A DNA stretch of 64,000 bases, taken from positions 29,413-93,412 of the forward strand of contig JALORC010000007.1 in assembly GCA_025459175.1 (NCBI GenBank), given 5' to 3'. Position numbers and translations under genes: made by a program. The DNA is from Planctomycetota bacterium (GTDB taxonomy: Bacteria > Planctomycetota > UBA1135 > UBA2386). Of this stretch, positions 41,297 through 48,971 are shown piece after piece (positions within the stretch are counted from its first letter, which is position 1; every line of letters begins with the position of its first letter). The notes beneath the pieces are model-generated. The model worked only from the letters and a program-made list of their open reading frames with translations. It did not search any database and was not told where the DNA came from.

Positions 41297-44179
41297 TCAG
41301 CGCCCGGTGGTCGCCTTCGCTCGCACTTCGATCGAGAGCTCGCGCGTCTGCCCCGGCTCGATGCGCAGGGTCGCCTCGCCGGTGATCCCTTCGCCCAGCA
41401 CGCGGAACACGAGCTCGTCGGTCGGGTCGACGGCATCGAGGCGGAACGACGCGTTGCGCAGCGGTTGCATACGCAGTTGGCCGGTGCCGCCGAACTCATT
41501 GCCCGTGACGGTCTGCGTCTCCGCACAGGGGCGCCAGCTGCCCGGATAGCGGAACTGGACGAACGCGGTCGCATCGAGCGTCGCGTGCGCCACGTGCAGC
41601 GTGACGTTCGCCGGCACCGTCAGGCTGCCGAACTGAAGTCGCCCGAGGATGGTGCCCGGGGCCTGCAGCTCCAGGCGCAGATCGGTCGCCGGCTGACCCT
41701 CGGTGACATCGAATACCAGCGAGCCGCGGGGGCCGGTGGCGGTGACGACATCGAGCCGCCAGCGGCCGGCCGGCATTCCCTTCGCAGTGATCACGCCGCG
41801 CTCGGTCTCGACCTGTTTGGTCAGGAAGTAGTCGCCATGCTTTTCGTTGCGCAGGGACAGCCGCGACTGCAGCGGCTCGAGCGCACTGCCGGTCGCAGCA
41901 TCGACGACGGCGACGCGCACGTCGACACTGCCGAGCCGCCGCTGCAGCACGATGGTCACCGGCCCCGCTTCGGCATCGACCGTCTCTGGGGCCTGCTCAC
42001 CGATCCATTGCGGATCCATGCCTGCCGCCGTGGCGACGATCAGGCGTCGTGGCCCCAGCGGGAACTCGCCGATGTGGAACCTGCCCTCGGCATCGGTGGA
42101 GCCGACCTTGCGCTGTTCGACGAACAGGCTCATCCCGGCCGCCCCCACGCCGCGCTGATCGACGACGCGGCCTTCGAGCGGGCGCACGCGCGGCAGCACC
42201 AGAGTCACTCCGGCGGCGCTGGCCGTGCCGGGTTCGATCGACTCATGTTGCCGCCAATGGCCGGCGCGGCTGGCCCAGACCCCGAGCTCCGGCCGCGGTT
42301 CGACCGACAACGTGGCCTGACCACTCGCGTCGGTGCGCGCCACCGCGGCGAGGCACGTGACCACGGCGTCCGCGATCGGAGCGCCGAGATCGTCGCGCAC
42401 GAGGGCCGTGACGACGATCTGGCGCGACGCCAGCAGGTGCACCGCGACACGCGTCTCGGCTCCCGGCTGCAGTTCGACGGGCGTGAGCGGCTGCTCGGGC
42501 AACCCGTCCGCTTCGACCCACAGCTCGTAGCGGCGCTGGTCGGCGCGCCGATCGAGCAGCAGGTTCGGTTCGCCGATGGGCAGGTGCGGCAGCTGCAGTT
42601 CGCCCCGCTCGTCCGTCCGCCCGCGGAAGCGCTCCCCCGCGAGCTCGTCGGCAGCGACTTCCAGCCGCCAGCCGTCCTTGTCGATGCCGATCGGTCCGAA
42701 GCGAGGCATGGCTCGTACCATCACCCCTGCGGCTGGCTGGCCATCGGGCATCACCACCGCGACCCGCAGGGCACCCGCGGGCCGCAAGCGCAGCACCAGG
42801 TCGGTGACGTCGCGCCGTTGCTTCGACGGCTCGATGCGACACCAGCCGATGCCGTGTGGGGCGACGGCGAACAACAGGTTGCCGTGGTCGATGCCGGGCG
42901 CGACCGGATGCAGCAGCCGGAACCTGCCGTCCGGCTCGCCGGCACCGAGGTGCACCGATCGCTCGAGCATGTTCTGCGGGCCCCAGCCGCCGCCATAGCC
43001 AGAGGACACCATCGGCAACAGCAGCTGCGCGCCGGGCACGCCGCGGCCGTCCGGATCGACGACCTGCCCCGAGAACAAGGTGCCGCGCACCAGCCGGATG
43101 GCGCCGACGTCGACTTCCTGCGCGCCTTCTGCCTCGCGGGCCGGGTTCGCGTGCACGAGTGCGAGCGCATACTCCGGGACCTGCACCAACACCTCTCGCG
43201 GCGCCGGCTCCGTCGCGCGCGGACCGGCCAGCACGAATTCGCCGTCGGCAGCACTGACCGCTTCCACTTCCGGTTCGACGCCGCGCGGCCAGCGCACCAA
43301 GCGCACCGGCAACCCGGCCAACGGCGCGTCGGTCTCGTCATCGACGAGCCGACCCTTCACCAGCAACCCGGTCGGCGGGGTAGCCGCCGCCACGACGACG
43401 CGATCGATCCGGGCCTCGCTCTCGTCGGCAACCGCGGCGTCGCCAGCGATGCGTTGCTGGACCGCGACCGATGCAGGTTCGTGCACCGCGGCGACGGGCA
43501 CCTGGCCGGACGGGGCGAGCCACGGCATCGACAGCCACAACACGGCAGCGGCTGCCAACACCACCCCACCCACCAACAGCTTCTGCATCGTCGTCATCAG
43601 CAAGACTCCCATCCACCAGTAGGCCATCGCGGATCCCGCTCTCCGGCCTGCCAACCACACCGGCACCAGCCACGCCTGCCGGTCGCCGCCGTGCTCGTGG
43701 TCGAGCCGTTCGCGGAGCATGCCGAGCCCGCGCTTCAAGCGAGTGCGCACGGTCTCGACCGGCACCCCGAGCTGTCTGCCGATCGCACCCGGTGACAAGC
43801 CGTCCCAGAACCGCAGCAACACCGCGGTCCGGTACGGCTCGCCGAGGGCGAGCACCGCGTCGGCGACGGCGCGCTGCGCCTCGAAGCGAACCACGGTCGA
43901 CGCGACCGAGGGCTCCGCTTCGGGCCGCGCCGCCAGGTGTTCGCGCAGCAAGCGCCGATGGTCGGCGCGCCGCCGGCCGGCGAGCTGGCGCTTCAGGATC
44001 GCGGCCAACCAGCCGCGCACGCCAGCCGATCGAGGCCCGGGCTGCGTCACGGCGGCGCTCAACGCATCGTGCGCGGCCTCGTCGGCGAGCTCCCCGCGCC
44101 GGACCAACTGCCGAGCCAGCGCGCCCAGCCACGCGCGTTCCCGCAACAGTGCTTCGGGGTTGTCAGGATGTCCGTTCAC
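41297..44179 (-). CDS. ECF sigma factor fused to a membrane segment and extracytoplasmic regulatory-like repeats (second copy)
   Basis: 960 residues using a GTG at 44179 (VNGHPDNPEALLRER). The frame stays open about 65 codons upstream, but that part is not protein-like. Sigma region 2 is at about 8-75 (GALARQLVRRGELADEAAHD, GVRGWLAAILKRQLAG) and region 4 at about 95-160 (GEPYRTAVLLRFWDGLSPGA, VPVETVRTRLKRG). A transmembrane helix follows (LLVGGVVLAAAAVLWLSMPW). Outside lie several carboxypeptidase-regulatory-like repeats with the G.V.D..G.P..GA pattern, for instance SGQVVDPDGRGVPGAQLLL and LEGRVVDQRGVGAAGMSLFV. The layout equals that of the protein at 13733-16975, but sequence similarity outside the sigma part is low. 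Confidence 0.87.
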   Translation of the reverse strand: MNGHPDNPEALLRERAWLGALARQLVRRGELADEAAHDALSAAVTQPGPRSAGVRGWLAAILKRQLAGRRRADHRRLLREHLAARPEAEPSVASTVVRFEAQRAVADAVLALGEPYRTAVLLRFWDGLSPGAIGRQLGVPVETVRTRLKRGLGMLRERLDHEHGGDRQAWLVPVWLAGRRAGSAMAYWWMGVLLMTTMQKLLVGGVVLAAAAVLWLSMPWLAPSGQVPVAAVHEPASVAVQQRIAGDAAVADESEARIDRVVVAAATPPTGLLVKGRLVDDETDAPLAGLPVRLVRWPRGVEPEVEAVSAADGEFVLAGPRATEPAPREVLVQVPEYALALVHANPAREAEGAQEVDVGAIRLVRGTLFSGQVVDPDGRGVPGAQLLLPMVSSGYGGGWGPQNMLERSVHLGAGEPDGRFRLLHPVAPGIDHGNLLFAVAPHGIGWCRIEPSKQRRDVTDLVLRLRPAGALRVAVVMPDGQPAAGVMVRAMPRFGPIGIDKDGWRLEVAADELAGERFRGRTDERGELQLPHLPIGEPNLLLDRRADQRRYELWVEADGLPEQPLTPVELQPGAETRVAVHLLASRQIVVTALVRDDLGAPIADAVVTCLAAVARTDASGQATLSVEPRPELGVWASRAGHWRQHESIEPGTASAAGVTLVLPRVRPLEGRVVDQRGVGAAGMSLFVEQRKVGSTDAEGRFHIGEFPLGPRRLIVATAAGMDPQWIGEQAPETVDAEAGPVTIVLQRRLGSVDVRVAVVDAATGSALEPLQSRLSLRNEKHGDYFLTKQVETERGVITAKGMPAGRWRLDVVTATGPRGSLVFDVTEGQPATDLRLELQAPGTILGRLQFGSLTVPANVTLHVAHATLDATAFVQFRYPGSWRPCAETQTVTGNEFGGTGQLRMQPLRNASFRLDAVDPTDELVFRVLGEGITGEATLRIEPGQTRELSIEVRAKATTGR

Positions 44180-44431
44180 TCGATGGTCAGGTCGTCGCGG
44201 GGTCGCAAAGTGGTTCAGGATCCCGTGGTGCCCGCCGAACTCGGCCGGGATGGGCACCGCTGCGAGCGGCGGGGCCTCGTCGCCAGGGTGCAGAGAATGC
44301 ACGCGGCGGTGCCTCGGATCACACGGGTCCGGCGATCCGGCCGCCTGTGCACGGCACCGTCCAGCGGGCCCGACCGGCAACGCGGTCGCGCCGACTTCCA
44401 GCTGTGGGCGGAGCCGTCGGCTCGAGCGCGG

Positions 44432-45661
44432 TCACGCGCTCCCGAGCAGTCGCCTCGCCTCGTCGCGGCACGGATTCGTGAACGCGCTCGCATAGCTGGC
44501 CAGCGTCGCCGCGGGCAGCCGCAGCCGCTTGCCGACCTGCTGCCAGCGATCGACGGCGGTCGTGACTTCGCGCAGGATCGCCTTGGCCTGCGCGGTCGAC
44601 AGCCTGAAGGACTCGGCGATCGCCAATGCGTGTTCGATCGAGAAGTCGGTGGAACCCTCGCTCAGTGGCGTCTGATGACCATGGCCACGATCGACCTCCG
44701 GCACCGGATTGACGTCGTATGCCGGCGACAGACTCCAGCGGCCCGGTGTGTGCATCAGGAAGCCGTGGTTGCGCAGATGGTCGTCACAGTTGCTGACCAG
44801 CAACGAGAACACCATGCGTCGCCACAGCTGGTTCAGTTCGGCGTGCACGTCGTCGCCGAAGCGGCGAATCGCTTCCGCGATCGCGAGATAGGAACCGCCG
44901 TCGCGTTCGGTGGCACCGACCAGACTCGCTGCCGAAAGGAACGGCAGTCGCTCCGGACCACGTCGATCGAAACGCGTGATCAGTGCCGCGTGGCTGCGGC
45001 CGACGGGCACGAGCTGGTGCGCTGCCGTGTGGATGCCGGCCGCTGCGGCGAGCGACAAGGCGAGGATCTCGCCAGCAGCGATGTCGCGCGTGTCGTCGGG
45101 CTTGCGGAACTTGGCGATCGCCAAAGCACCGTTTGGCAGTACCACTGCCGACTTCGGGCGCGCTCCACCGAGCGGTGAACCTTCGCCGAGCAGGAAGCGC
45201 AGGTCGGCGGCGGTCTCGCTGTCGCGGTGGACGGCATCGGTCGCGCGCAGCAGCGCCGCGAGGCGAACGACCGGCGGCAGGCGCCCGGTCGTGGCGGCCA
45301 GGAACGGGCCATCCGGATTGCGAAAGCGCAGGGCGCCGATGCGCGACGCATCGGCGAGCGCCAGCACATAGTCGATGTCGCGGAACGGCCGCTGTTCGAG
45401 CACCTTCTTGCGGACCGTTCGTTCGATCAGCACGCGGCCCCAGCGGTCGGGGCCGCAGTCCTGCAGCGCACCGAACAAGCCGGCACCATGCCGTGCTCCG
45501 GGCTGCAGCGGCAGCGCGGTCGGGTCGATCGCGAACGCATCGCGGCGGGCCAGCCACGACCGTTCGTACTCGAACGCCACGGTCGCACCGCGATCCGCCG
45601 GATGCAATGTGCCGACGCGCACCGGCGAGCTGCCGACCTCGATGTGCAGCTCGATCGCCAT
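44432..45661 (-). CDS. hipA: HipA-type serine/threonine kinase toxin
   Basis: 409 residues. The N-terminal subdomain (couple_hipA) includes FGALQDCGPDRWGRVLIER and the loop GEGSPLGGARPKSAVV for nucleotide binding. The kinase part has AKFRKPDDTRD, ITRFDRR, SNCDDHLRNHGFL with the catalytic Asp and the metal-binding Asn, and LSPAYDVNP with the DFG-equivalent Asp. E. coli HipA phosphorylates glutamyl-tRNA synthetase and causes growth arrest; the target here is unknown. Its ATG overlaps the hipB stop by one base. All key residues present. Confidence 0.92.
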   Translation of the reverse strand: MAIELHIEVGSSPVRVGTLHPADRGATVAFEYERSWLARRDAFAIDPTALPLQPGARHGAGLFGALQDCGPDRWGRVLIERTVRKKVLEQRPFRDIDYVLALADASRIGALRFRNPDGPFLAATTGRLPPVVRLAALLRATDAVHRDSETAADLRFLLGEGSPLGGARPKSAVVLPNGALAIAKFRKPDDTRDIAAGEILALSLAAAAGIHTAAHQLVPVGRSHAALITRFDRRGPERLPFLSAASLVGATERDGGSYLAIAEAIRRFGDDVHAELNQLWRRMVFSLLVSNCDDHLRNHGFLMHTPGRWSLSPAYDVNPVPEVDRGHGHQTPLSEGSTDFSIEHALAIAESFRLSTAQAKAILREVTTAVDRWQQVGKRLRLPAATLASYASAFTNPCRDEARRLLGSA

Positions 45662-45978
45662 CAGGCTCTCCGCGGGATGCGGCGGATGCGCTGGGGCAGC
45701 CGCGCTTCTTCTTGCTGCAGGCCGACCAGGTCGTTGGCCGGTGCCGCGAGGTCGGCGAGGCGTTCATGGCACTGCAGGAGAAACACGGCCGTCGCGAGCG
45801 TGCCGATCGCCACGGTCGGGTCTCCGCGTTCGAGGCGCCACAGCGTGTCGCGGCTGACGAACAGGCGGGAGGCCATGTCCGCCGTCGACAGGCGGCGCTT
45901 GCGGCGCGCCAGGGCCAGGTCGCGGCCGAGCTTCTGCAGCGCGCGCACCGCGGGGATCGGCAGGGTCTTGCCAGCCAT
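45661..45978 (-). CDS. hipB: HipB-type XRE antitoxin
   Basis: 105 residues. The helix-turn-helix covers about 18-55 with GRDLALARRKRRLSTADMA, then SRLFVSRDTLWRLERGDP. The C-terminal part is longer than in E. coli HipB and ends in a basic tail. It binds operator DNA upstream and holds HipA inactive. First gene of the operon; the two GCTATAGC sites at 45992-46037 are the likely targets. Confidence 0.9.
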   Translation of the reverse strand: MAGKTLPIPAVRALQKLGRDLALARRKRRLSTADMASRLFVSRDTLWRLERGDPTVAIGTLATAVFLLQCHERLADLAAPANDLVGLQQEEARLPQRIRRIPRRA

Positions 45979-45991
45979 GCACGGAGTATCG

Positions 45992-46037
45992 GCTATAGCT
46001 GACGTTCAAGCAATGAGTGACCGCTATAGCAGTCACT
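45992..46037. promoter_or_regulatory. Paired operator sites upstream of hipB
   Basis: GCTATAGC occurs at 45992-45999 and at 46023-46030, 31 bases apart, about three DNA turns. The distal copy is the centre of a 22-base palindrome (AGTGAC arm at 46016-46021, GTCACT arm at 46032-46037, one mismatch pair). This is what cooperative HipB binding would need. Function inferred. Confidence 0.6.
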
Positions 46038-46102
46038 AAACGGCATCCTCCCGCCCGGACGAACACCTGCTGCGCCTGCATGTCGGCAGCAGCTCCGCGC
46101 CG

Positions 46103-47788
46103 TCAGCCCGAGCTGTCGAGGAACGCCTGCAGCGCGGCCGTGCACGCCGTGGCGGTGGCAAGCAGTTCGGCGAGCGCCTGCGGTTCGGCGATCCCGGCCT
46201 TGCCGTTGCCCTCCAAGCGCTTCGTCAGCGCGCGCAGTTCGTTCGCACCGACGATCGCCGAGGAGCCCTTGAGCGCGTGCGCCGCCTTCTGCTGTGCCGC
46301 CGCATCCCCGCGCAACAGGGCCATGCGCAGGCTCTGGATGCTCTCGGGCAGATGCTGCAGGAACAACTTCACCAACTGCGTGAGCATGGCCCGCGAGCCA
46401 TTGGCGTTCTTCATGGCTTCGTCGAGGTCGAACACGAGCGCCGCGCGCACCGGCGCCGCCGCCTTGGCGGGAGTCGGCGCCGACGACCGCCCGACGACGT
46501 CCGCGATCGTGCGCACGAGCTCCTGCTGCTGGAAGGGCTTGCCGAGCGTGCCTTGCATGCCGTGCGTCGCGATCGCGGCGAGGTTGTCCGGCGAGATGTC
46601 CGCCGTCACCGCGAGCACCGGCTGGCGGAACCCGGACTGACGCAGACGACGCGCCGCCTCCAGACCCGACATGCCCGGCATGTGGCAGTCCATCAGCACC
46701 ACGTCGAACTGGGCGCAAGCCGCGATGTCCAAGGCGTCCTCGCCGCTCGGCGCGAGTTCCACCGCGCAACCGCACTCGACCAGCATCGCTTCGGCGATCG
46801 CGCGATTGACCGGCTGGTCGTCGACGACCAGCACGCGCACGCCCTGCAGCGCATTCCGGATGGCGGCCGGTTGCGCGGCAGCAACCGGCGCCGCGACGAC
46901 GTCGTGCGTGGTCACGACCGTGAACGTGGTGCCGGTGCCGACCTTCGACTGCACCTGGATCGTGCCGCCCATCGCGCCCAACAAGCCCTTGACGATCGAC
47001 AGCCCGAGGCCGGTGCCGCCGAAGCGGCGCGTCACCGCTGGCTCCGCCTGCACGAACGCGTCGAACACCCGCGGCAACGCGTCGGCCGGAATGCCGCAGC
47101 CGGTGTCCGTCACCTGCCAGCGCACCTCCGCCCGTCCGGCCGTGGCCGGGGCGATGTCGACCCGCACGCGGATCTCGCCCTTGGCGGTGAACTTGACGGA
47201 GTTGCCGACGAGGTTGCCGAGCACCTGGCCCAGCCGCAGCGCATCGCCGAGCAGGAACGTGCGCGCACCGGTCGGCAGCTCGACCTGCAGCTTCAGGCCC
47301 TTCTGCTGCGCCGCGACCGCGAACGAGTTGCTGACCGCCGTGACGAGTTCCTGCAGACAGAACGCGGCGCTGTCCAGCTCGATCTTGCCGGACTCGATGC
47401 GCGAGAAGTCGAGCACGTCGCCGATGACCGACAGCAGACGCTGGCTGGACTCGCGGCACAGATCGATCCAGCGGCGCTGGCTGGCATCGAGGCTCGAGCG
47501 ACCGAGGATCTCGATGGTGCCGTTCAGGCCGTGCAGCGGCGTGCGCAGCTCGTGGCTCATCTGGGCCAGGAACTCGGACTTCGCGCGGCTCGCCGCTTCC
47601 GCCGCCGCCAGCGCTTCACGCAGGCTCGCGGTACGCTCGGCGACGCGCAGTTCCAAGGTCTCGTTCTGCTTGCGCAACTCGTCGTTGGCGCAGAACAGCT
47701 CCCGGGTCTTGTCCTCGATCAGCCGCTCGAGCACCGCGTTGCGCGCCTTCTCACGCTCCAGCCGCCGCGTCCAGAGCGCCTCGTTCAC
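46103..47788 (-). CDS. Hybrid sensor histidine kinase with receiver and HPt domains
   Basis: 561 residues starting with a GTG at 47788 that overlaps the H-NOX stop (GTGA). No transmembrane segment. A coiled coil fills about 1-65, then HisKA with SEFLAQMSHELRTPLHGLNG (phospho-acceptor His), HATPase with NLVGNSVKFTAKG, DTGCGIP and FGGTGLGLSI, a receiver domain with VLVVDDQPVNRAIAE, the phospho-acceptor in VLMDCHMPGMSG and LGKPF, and finally an HPt domain with KAAHALKGSSAIVGANEL. So a whole phosphorelay lies in one chain. It has no sensor domain of its own, which the separate H-NOX protein supplies. The stand-alone receiver upstream is the likely final acceptor or a second output. Confidence 0.92.
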   Translation of the reverse strand: MNEALWTRRLEREKARNAVLERLIEDKTRELFCANDELRKQNETLELRVAERTASLREALAAAEAASRAKSEFLAQMSHELRTPLHGLNGTIEILGRSSLDASQRRWIDLCRESSQRLLSVIGDVLDFSRIESGKIELDSAAFCLQELVTAVSNSFAVAAQQKGLKLQVELPTGARTFLLGDALRLGQVLGNLVGNSVKFTAKGEIRVRVDIAPATAGRAEVRWQVTDTGCGIPADALPRVFDAFVQAEPAVTRRFGGTGLGLSIVKGLLGAMGGTIQVQSKVGTGTTFTVVTTHDVVAAPVAAAQPAAIRNALQGVRVLVVDDQPVNRAIAEAMLVECGCAVELAPSGEDALDIAACAQFDVVLMDCHMPGMSGLEAARRLRQSGFRQPVLAVTADISPDNLAAIATHGMQGTLGKPFQQQELVRTIADVVGRSSAPTPAKAAAPVRAALVFDLDEAMKNANGSRAMLTQLVKLFLQHLPESIQSLRMALLRGDAAAQQKAAHALKGSSAIVGANELRALTKRLEGNGKAGIAEPQALAELLATATACTAALQAFLDSSG

Positions 47789-48345
47789 AGCTTGCCGACG
47801 AGCAGGGGGATGCGGATCCGGAACGTGCAGCGCGCGTCGCCGCGATGCGTACACGCGGTCTGCGCATGTTCGATCGGTGTGCCGAAGTGCGCACCGAGCC
47901 CGTTCAGCAGGCCTTCCATCAAGGTACAGAGGCCGCGCTTCGACTCGTAGTGCACGACGAGGTCCTCGGGTCCGAGGTCCTCGTAGAAGAGGTTGGGCGG
48001 CACCGCGCCCTCCATCAGCTTCTTGACCTCGACATGGATGATCTGATGCACGGACATCAGCAGGGACTTGGCGTCGGTCACTCCCTTCAGGAAGCCCGGA
48101 TAGCGCGAGACGAGGCCGCCGAAACAGAACTGACCGAACGCACGCAACGCATCGGCAGGCGTCACTCCGAGCCTCCGGCAGGCAGCCATCAGCAGGTCGA
48201 CCACCCAGGCATCCGGGTAGGTCCGCGGCGCCACGATCGGTTCCTTCGCGAGATGCGGGCAGTCGTCGAGCAGCGCCTCGAACGTCTCGGCGCCCCAGTT
48301 CTCGGTCACGAACTCCTCGAACAGGATGAAGATGACGCCCTTCAT
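47785..48345 (-). CDS. H-NOX (haem nitric oxide/oxygen-binding) protein
   Basis: 186 residues. It begins MKGVIFILFEEFVTENWG, as H-NOX proteins do. The proximal haem ligand is His104 in VHQIIHVEVKKL and the haem-propionate motif Y-x-S-x-R is Tyr133-Ser135-Arg137 in VHYESKRG. Such proteins bind NO, and in some cases O2, and control a partner kinase. The C-terminal residues include ACTHRGDARCTFRI, a cysteine pair that could add redox sensitivity, as in zinc-bound H-NOX relatives. The start overlaps the receiver gene's stop (ATGA) and its stop overlaps the kinase start, so all three proteins are made together. Confidence 0.92.
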   Translation of the reverse strand: MKGVIFILFEEFVTENWGAETFEALLDDCPHLAKEPIVAPRTYPDAWVVDLLMAACRRLGVTPADALRAFGQFCFGGLVSRYPGFLKGVTDAKSLLMSVHQIIHVEVKKLMEGAVPPNLFYEDLGPEDLVVHYESKRGLCTLMEGLLNGLGAHFGTPIEHAQTACTHRGDARCTFRIRIPLLVGKL

Positions 48346-48746
48346 GCGCCACCACCCCCGTGGCCCGTGGTGATCCGACCGAGCGTCTCGGCGAGCTTCG
48401 CAGGGGTCACGGGCTTCACCAGGTAGTCGTCGGCATGGTTCCGCAACGCACCGAGCACGTCCTTGGTGTCCTGCGACGCCGACACGATGACGATGCCCGT
48501 GTGCTGGCCCTTGCGCATGTAGAGATCGACGTCGCGGATCATCGCGATCGCCTCGATGCCATCGGGCCCGGGCATCGTGAGATCGATGCAGACCAGCCCG
48601 TACGGGTCGTTCGCCTTCACGGCCTCACGGATCTGCTCCAAGGCCACCGCGGCGTTCTCGGCCTCGTCCACGCGCCCCCACTGCTCGAGGAGCAGGCGCA
48701 GATGCAGTCGGGCGGTGGGTTCATCATCGACGACGATACATCGCAT
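48342..48746 (-). CDS. Single-domain response regulator (CheY-like)
   Basis: 134 residues from the ATG at 48746; ATGs at 48770 and 48785 would add a few residues. A receiver domain only: IVVDDEPTARLHL with the acidic pair, LVCIDLTMPGPDGIEA with the phospho-acceptor Asp, VIVSASQD with the switch Ser, and DYLVKPVTPAKL with the conserved Lys. A Gly-rich tail follows and there is no DNA-binding output. It is first in the operon with H-NOX and the hybrid kinase, so it probably receives phosphate from the kinase's HPt domain and acts by protein contact. Confidence 0.88.
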   Translation of the reverse strand: MRCIVVDDEPTARLHLRLLLEQWGRVDEAENAAVALEQIREAVKANDPYGLVCIDLTMPGPDGIEAIAMIRDVDLYMRKGQHTGIVIVSASQDTKDVLGALRNHADDYLVKPVTPAKLAETLGRITTGHGGGGA

Positions 48747-48892
48747 GGGCGCTCTCTCCGCGCCGCTCATCGGCCCCGCCGCCATTCCGTCCTTGAGACG
48801 AACTTCCCCTGCGCCAGGTAGGCGTTTCCCCAGCGCTGCGGTCCGGACCGCCCGGCGCCGATCGCGCCATCCTGCCGGCCCCGTACCCCCCG

Positions 48893-48958
48893 TCAGCGCA
48901 ACCCGAGCTGCACCGAGGCTGCCGCGGCAGCGCCGACGGGGAACGTCGCGGTCGCGAC
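48893..48958 (-). pseudogene. Fragment matching the C-terminus of the decayed gene at 53629
   Basis: On the minus strand it reads VATATFPVGAAAAASVQLG and then LR and a stop at 48893-48895. The decayed gene ends VTTATFTVGSTAGAPVQLL, then LR and a stop. The similarity continues at DNA level a little past the stop. Only this tip remains, so it is the relic of a duplicated copy. Confidence 0.55.
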
Positions 48959-48971
48959 CCCGCGATCCGAC

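Noticed and set aside
44180..44380. N-terminal extension of the second ECF-sigma fusion
   Set aside because: Pro/Arg/His-rich and unlike any sigma factor; region 2 begins directly after the GTG at 44179.
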